Assembly: GCA_035518375.1 (NCBI GenBank)
Contig: DATIXQ010000040.1
Location: 34,942 to 98,941, forward strand
Direction of reading: 5' to 3'
DNA from: DATJLY01 sp035518375
GTDB taxonomy: Bacteria; Pseudomonadota; Alphaproteobacteria; ATCC43930; CGMCC-115725
DNA length: 64,000 bases
Shown here: in pieces, positions 60,313 to 64,000 of the stretch
How positions within the stretch are numbered: position 1 is the stretch's first letter
Layout of the letters: every line of letters starts with the position of its first letter
The notes under the pieces: model-generated
The model's input: only the letters and a program-made list of their open reading frames with translations
Database searches by the model: none
What the model was told of the DNA's origin: nothing
Translations under genes and position numbers: made by a program

Positions 60313-60869
60313 GCGCGCCGGTGCGCCGCGCGCTGGCGGCACTCGCGGCCTTGGCGCTCGCCTCGTGCGGCATCTTGAGCGACGAGCAGAAGGCGGTGCG
60401 CGCGAGCCCGCTCTACAGCCCCAACGGCGAGCCTTTGAGCGGCGGGCCCTTGGGCGAGCCCACCTGCGAGGCGGCGCTCGGCCGCTGGTTCGACCGGGTC
60501 GCCGCGGGCTCCGGCAGAATCGACGAGAGCGCGTTCCTAGGCGATGCGAACCGGCAGTTCGCGGCGATGGACATCGACAAGACCGGCGCGCTCACTCCGG
60601 CGGAGCTCGCGCGCTACCGCGCGCCATACATCAATCCCAAAGCCCGGCCGCGCGACGAAAGAGAAGAGGAGCGCGCGCGCGAGGAAGGCCGCGGGCCGCC
60701 GCCGCAGGAGGATATCGAGGATCCCGTGATGGTCGCCGACACCGAGCTACGCAACCGCGTCACGCGCGACCAGTTCCTCGCCTACGTCAGGCGCAACTTC
60801 GCGGCGCTCGACGCCGATCACGACGGCCGGCTCGAGCGGTCCGAGGTGTTGGCGACCTGCCAGCACTGA
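60309..60869 (+). CDS. EF-hand lipoprotein
   Basis: A 186-residue lipoprotein. The signal (RRALAALAALALASC) has a lipobox ending at Cys20. Two EF-hand loops are visible: Asp88-to-Glu99 (DIDKTGALTPAE) and Asp168-to-Glu179 (DADHDGRLERSE), the second fully canonical. A charged linker (RPRDEREEERAREEGRGPP) separates them. It probably binds calcium in the periplasm. The GTG start overlaps the cupin stop. A calcium-binding lipoprotein inside a catabolic operon is unusual; role unknown. Confidence 0.72.
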   Translation: MSAPVRRALAALAALALASCGILSDEQKAVRASPLYSPNGEPLSGGPLGEPTCEAALGRWFDRVAAGSGRIDESAFLGDANRQFAAMDIDKTGALTPAELARYRAPYINPKARPRDEREEERAREEGRGPPPQEDIEDPVMVADTELRNRVTRDQFLAYVRRNFAALDADHDGRLERSEVLATCQH

Positions 60870-60883
60870 TATACTGCGGCCCC

Positions 60884-62116
60884 ATGGCGCAGGAAGACTT
60901 CCGGTGGCCCGCCGAAGGGCTCGCGCGCATTCCCGACTGGGTCTACACGAGCGCGGCGATCTATGAGCGCGAGGTCGAGCGCATTTTTCACGGCCGCACG
61001 TGGAACTACGTGGCGCTCGAGGCGGAGGTGCCGCGGCCCGGCGATTTCCGCCGCTCGTTCGTGGGGCCGACGCCGGTCGTCGTCGCGCGCGGGGCGGATG
61101 GCGCGATCGCCGTGTTCGAGAACCGCTGCGCCCATCGCGGCTCCGAGTTCTGCCAGGACAATCGCGGCAACGCGCGCGAGTTCGTCTGCCCCTATCACCA
61201 GTGGACCTATGATCTCGCGGGCCGGCTCGTGGGCGTACCGTTCCGGCGCGGCGTCAAGGGCGAGGGCGGCATGCCGGCCTCGTTCCGGCTCGAGGAGCAC
61301 GGGCCGCGGCGCTTGGCCGTGACAACGCGCCGTGGCGTCGTGTTCGCGAGTTTCGCTCAGGGCATGGAGCCGCTCGAGGAGTATCTCGGCCCTGACATCC
61401 TCGCTGATTTTGACGCCACCTTCGACGGCCGCGCGCTCAAGATTCTCGGCTATTACCGCAACACGGTGCCCGCCAACTGGAAGATGTATCACGAGAACCT
61501 GAAGGACCCTTATCACGCGACGCTCCTTCATTCCTACCTCGTGACGTTCGGCCTCCTCGTTGCCGGCAACAAGTCGGCGATGATCGTCGATGGCAACGGC
61601 CGGCACGGCACCATGGCCTCGGCGCGTCCCGACAAGGTCGATGTCGATGCCGAGGCCAGGCGCGAGATGCGCGCCTTCCACGAGAGCTTGAAACTTGCCG
61701 ATCCGCGCATTCTCGATTATGTGCGCGAGTTCCGCTCGCCGTGGTCGGTGACGATGCAGACGATCTGGCCCAACATGGTGGTACAGCGCGAACTGAACAC
61801 GCTCGGCACGCGCCAGATCGTGCCCAAGGGTCCGGGCGAGTTCCTGATGATCTGGACCATGTTCGGCTACGAAGGCGACAGCGACGAGATGACCCGCCAT
61901 CGTCTGCGCCAGGGCAATCTCATGGGGCCGGCCGGGTTTCTTGGCCTCGAGGACAATGAGGCGATGAAGTTCGTGCAGGACGGCATCCGCGCCGCGCGTG
62001 GGGGAAATGCCGTCGTCGAGCTCGGCGGCGACGAGGAAGGCACCTCGGAAAAGCTCATCACCGAAGCCGCGATCCGTTCGCTCTATCGCCATTGGCGCGA
62101 GGTGATGGAGCTGTGA
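60884..62116 (+). CDS. Rieske ring-hydroxylating dioxygenase, alpha subunit
   Basis: A 410-residue catalytic subunit that adds O2 across an aromatic ring to give a cis-dihydrodiol. The Rieske [2Fe-2S] ligands are Cys82 and His84 (RCAHRGSEFC) and Cys102 and His105 (VCPYHQWTYD). The mononuclear iron ligands are in DPYHATLLHSYL (His211, His216), with the bridging Asp208. The MFGYEGDSDEM segment belongs to the C-terminal domain. The beta subunit follows by a 4-base overlap. A ferredoxin/reductase partner is not adjacent; the [2Fe-2S] protein at 59436 might serve, but this is inference. Substrate unknown, probably an aromatic acid. Confidence 0.88.
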   Translation: MAQEDFRWPAEGLARIPDWVYTSAAIYEREVERIFHGRTWNYVALEAEVPRPGDFRRSFVGPTPVVVARGADGAIAVFENRCAHRGSEFCQDNRGNAREFVCPYHQWTYDLAGRLVGVPFRRGVKGEGGMPASFRLEEHGPRRLAVTTRRGVVFASFAQGMEPLEEYLGPDILADFDATFDGRALKILGYYRNTVPANWKMYHENLKDPYHATLLHSYLVTFGLLVAGNKSAMIVDGNGRHGTMASARPDKVDVDAEARREMRAFHESLKLADPRILDYVREFRSPWSVTMQTIWPNMVVQRELNTLGTRQIVPKGPGEFLMIWTMFGYEGDSDEMTRHRLRQGNLMGPAGFLGLEDNEAMKFVQDGIRAARGGNAVVELGGDEEGTSEKLITEAAIRSLYRHWREVMEL

Positions 62117-62613
62117 GCGGCCCCGCGCCGGCGCCGCCTGCGGCCGAGCTTCTGCTGCGGCTCGAGATCGAGGCGTTCCACGGCGCCTATTGCGCGGCGC
62201 TCGACGAGGGCCGTATCGCGGACTGGCCGCGTTTCTTCACCCTCGACGCGCTCTACCGCATCACCGCGCGCGAGAACGAGGAGGCGGGGCTCCCGGTCGG
62301 GCTTGTCTATTGCGAAGGGCGCGCGATGCTCGAAGACCGCGCGCTCGCGCTCGCCAAGACGGAAATGTTCGCGCCGCGCTATCTGCGCCACTATGTCTCG
62401 AACGTGCGCGTCCTCGGCTCCGACGCGGGCGTTATATCCGCCGCCGCCAATTATCTCGTGCTGCAGACGCTCGTCGACCGTCCGACCACGATCCACCAGG
62501 CCGGGCGCTATCACGACCGCTTCGTCCGCGACGGCGGGCACCTTCTTTTGCGCGAGCGCCATTGCGTCTACGATACGCTCGTGATCGACAACGCGCTGGT
62601 ATTGCCGGTCTAG
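62113..62613 (+). CDS. Ring-hydroxylating dioxygenase, beta subunit
   Basis: A 166-residue small subunit of the NTF2-like fold. Features are LLLRLEIEAFHGAYCAALDEGRIADWPRFF near the N-terminus, YCEGRAMLEDRALALAKTE, and a closing LLLRERHCVYDTLVIDNALVLP. The GTG start overlaps the alpha-subunit stop (62113-62116), which couples the two. It packs with the alpha subunit and is mostly structural. This alpha2/beta2-type pair rules out the single-component alpha-only oxygenases. Confidence 0.85.
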   Translation: MSGPAPAPPAAELLLRLEIEAFHGAYCAALDEGRIADWPRFFTLDALYRITARENEEAGLPVGLVYCEGRAMLEDRALALAKTEMFAPRYLRHYVSNVRVLGSDAGVISAAANYLVLQTLVDRPTTIHQAGRYHDRFVRDGGHLLLRERHCVYDTLVIDNALVLPV

Positions 62614-62632
62614 CGTGAGATTAGTAACGAAG

Positions 62633-62742
62633 CGTCCTCGACCACGCGCTTCGCGCTGCGCTCAGGATGAGGAAGTTTGAGCTTGAAGAAAAACCCTCAT
62701 CCTGAGCGAAGCGAGGCGTGAGCCGAGCGAGGTCGAAGGACG
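62633..62742. repeat. Long palindromic intergenic repeat
   Basis: The arms CGTCCTCGACCACGCGCTTCGC... (from 62633) and ...GAGGTCGAAGGACG (to 62742) are near complements, and the inner CTCAGGATGAGG pairs with CCTCATCCTGAG. This is the long stem-loop type common in alphaproteobacterial intergenic DNA. It separates the Rieske beta gene from the LigB-LigA gene. Whether it interrupts the operon is unclear. Confidence 0.65.
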
Positions 62743-62760
62743 CAGGGACGGAGGCGAGGA

Positions 62761-63819
62761 ATGAGTGGGGTTTTGGGCGGTGCGCTCGTTCCGCATGCGC
62801 CGCAATTCTTCTCGTTGCCCGAGACCGAGGACAAGGCCACGGTCGAGCGCGTGCGGCTCGCCATGGGCAAGGTCGGCGAACGCCTGAAGTCGCTCGGGCC
62901 CGACCTCTGGATCGTCATCGCCAACGATCACGCCAACCAATTCTTGCTGCACTGCACACCGCCCTTCTGCTTCCATCTGGGCGCCGAGGCGAAGGGCTCG
63001 TTTGTCGGTCGCGAGTTTTGCTTCGCGATCGCGAGCGATGCCGCCATGCGCCTCATGCGCCACATGCAAGACGAAGGCTTCGATCCTGCCTTCACCAATA
63101 CGGCGGGTGTCGATTATGCTTTTGGCATCCCGCTCACCTTCCTCGGCGTAGATCAGCCGATCGTGCCGGTCTACGTCAATTCCTACGTGCCGCCGCAGCC
63201 ATCGATGCTGCGCTGCTTCGCCTTCGGCGAGGCGCTGGCGCGCGGCATCGCCGCCGCGGAGCTCGGCGCGGTGGTCGTGGCGAGCGGCGGCATGTCGCAT
63301 TTCCCGGGCACCGATCGCTATAGCCGGCCGGAGGTCGAGTTCGACCGGTCGCTGTTCGAGATCCTGAAAAGCGGCAACCTGCGCCGGCTCCTCGCGCTCG
63401 ACGAGCGCCATCTCGACGACATGGGCAATGTCGAGCTGCGCTCGTGGGCGATCGCGGCCGGGCTCTTGGGCGAGCGCGTGCCGGATGCGAGCGCGTTCGA
63501 GCCGAGCTGGCATCACACCTACGCCATGCTCTCCTTCGCCGGCGCGAAGGCCGAGCGAACCGAACCTCTGCACTATCCGCCCATTCACGCCAAGCGTCTG
63601 CCGCTCACCGGCGCGCTCTACCGCCTTGCGAACGACGAGGATGCGCGCGCAAACTATCTGCGCAATCCATCGGCTTACGCGAAATCCGCGGGCCTCGCAC
63701 CCGACGAGGAGAAGGCCTTGGCCGCGCTCGACCAGACAGGGATGCTCGAGCTCGGCATCCACCCGCTTGTCTTTTTCCTCGCGCGCATGCAGATCGAACA
63801 CGACAGGGGCAGGCCGTGA
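62761..63819 (+). CDS. Extradiol ring-cleavage dioxygenase, LigB-LigA fusion
   Basis: A 352-residue class III (protocatechuate 4,5-dioxygenase-type) enzyme. The LigB-like catalytic domain (1-270) has the iron ligands His12 (VPHAP), His57 (ANDHANQF) and a Glu near residue 225 (NVELRSWA), and the catalytic His180 (GGMSH). The C-terminal 75 residues (PLTGALYRLANDEDARANYL, then a helical SAGLAPDEEKALAAL) match LigA, the small subunit, so both subunits are one chain. Fused forms are known for gallate-type dioxygenases. It cleaves a catechol-type ring with O2. Its stop overlaps the Pht5-like start (GTGA). Confidence 0.85.
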   Translation: MSGVLGGALVPHAPQFFSLPETEDKATVERVRLAMGKVGERLKSLGPDLWIVIANDHANQFLLHCTPPFCFHLGAEAKGSFVGREFCFAIASDAAMRLMRHMQDEGFDPAFTNTAGVDYAFGIPLTFLGVDQPIVPVYVNSYVPPQPSMLRCFAFGEALARGIAAAELGAVVVASGGMSHFPGTDRYSRPEVEFDRSLFEILKSGNLRRLLALDERHLDDMGNVELRSWAIAAGLLGERVPDASAFEPSWHHTYAMLSFAGAKAERTEPLHYPPIHAKRLPLTGALYRLANDEDARANYLRNPSAYAKSAGLAPDEEKALAALDQTGMLELGIHPLVFFLARMQIEHDRGRP

Positions 63820-64000
63820 CAGTGAACGTGCCGATCACCATTGCCTGCGGCGATTACGACCGCACCCGCGCCATCAAGGATGGGCGCGTCGCAGTCGAAG
63901 GCTGCGACGTGACCTACCTCCCGCTCGAGCCCGAGGAGGTCTTCTTCCGTGCCTTCCGCTATCAGGAGTTCGACGTGTGCGAGTTGTCCTTCAGCTCGTA
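63816..64000 (+). CDS. 4,5-dihydroxyphthalate decarboxylase-like (Pht5-type) protein, partial
   Basis: About 61 residues are visible before the right edge. It opens PITIACGDYDRTRAIKDGRV and YLPLEPEEVFFRAFRYQEFDVCELSFSS, the N-terminal signature of the Pht5 family, as in the gene at 45353. There is no signal peptide in the visible part. The GTG start overlaps the LigB-LigA stop (63816-63819). Decarboxylation of 4,5-dihydroxyphthalate would give protocatechuate, the LigAB substrate, which fits the order of genes. The substrate is inferred. Confidence 0.75.
   Translation, partial: MTVNVPITIACGDYDRTRAIKDGRVAVEGCDVTYLPLEPEEVFFRAFRYQEFDVCELSFSS

Overview
The window is 64 kb of high-GC bacterial DNA, almost certainly from an alphaproteobacterium. 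The signs are a glycine-dependent 5-aminolevulinate synthase (hemA), an aroC / fabI / DnaJ-like / pdxH block, a DUF2336-type protein, the mreBCD-mrdA-mrdB order, and short intergenic palindromes of the kind common in Rhizobiales and Rhodospirillales. Genus cannot be resolved from sequence reading alone. GC is high almost throughout. The clearest exception is a short AT-richer patch just after a tRNA-Lys gene (34.4-35.1 kb).

Left part (0-37.9 kb), mostly core functions. Positions 1-2.9 kb carry aroC (partial), fabI, a DnaJ/CbpA-type co-chaperone and pdxH. Positions 2.9-8.4 kb hold an SDR, an FAD monooxygenase, a winged-helix regulator, hemA and a class III aminotransferase. Positions 9.4-13.3 kb hold a cupin and a peptide-type ABC importer (two permeases and a binding protein, no ATPase in view). 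Positions 13.3-22 kb are mixed: an LLM flavoenzyme, a GH13 glucosidase, a small secreted protein with a decayed paralogue beside it, mug, a DUF488 protein, several hypotheticals and a TonB-like protein. Next come hyi and an FAH-family hydrolase, then leuA with a promoter and a long leader, the cell-shape operon mreB-mreC-mreD-mrdA-mrdB, and a small envelope operon ending in a one-heme cytochrome. tRNA-Lys(CTT), the low-GC insert and a large chemoreceptor close this part.

Right part (37.9-64 kb), an accessory catabolic region. It is packed with enzymes for unusual carbon compounds: an RraA-like protein, two MetE-core proteins, an LLM flavoenzyme, an alpha/beta hydrolase, a crotonase-fold protein, an acyl-CoA-dehydrogenase-fold flavoenzyme, a quinone-oxidoreductase-like MDR, a UbiD-family decarboxylase, a split ThDP decarboxylase, a molybdenum hydroxylase large subunit, a fumarate-reductase-like flavoprotein with a minimal [2Fe-2S] partner, cupins, a Rieske dioxygenase alpha/beta pair, a LigB-LigA fused extradiol dioxygenase and a 4,5-dihydroxyphthalate-decarboxylase-like protein running off the end. 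Import appears to depend on one MFS carrier and several orphan periplasmic binding proteins. No ABC permease or ATPase lies in this part.

The most coherent reading of 57.7-64 kb is one + strand catabolic operon: flavoprotein / [2Fe-2S] / cupin / EF-hand lipoprotein / Rieske dioxygenase / LigBA / Pht5-like, many joined by GTGA overlaps. This fits dihydroxylation, decarboxylation and meta-cleavage of an aromatic carboxylate, but the substrate is not determined. The best leads for something undescribed are the repeated pairing of a MetE-core protein with a substrate-binding protein (one pair intact, the other with its binding protein reduced to a C-terminal stub) and the number of transporter-less binding proteins among these enzymes.
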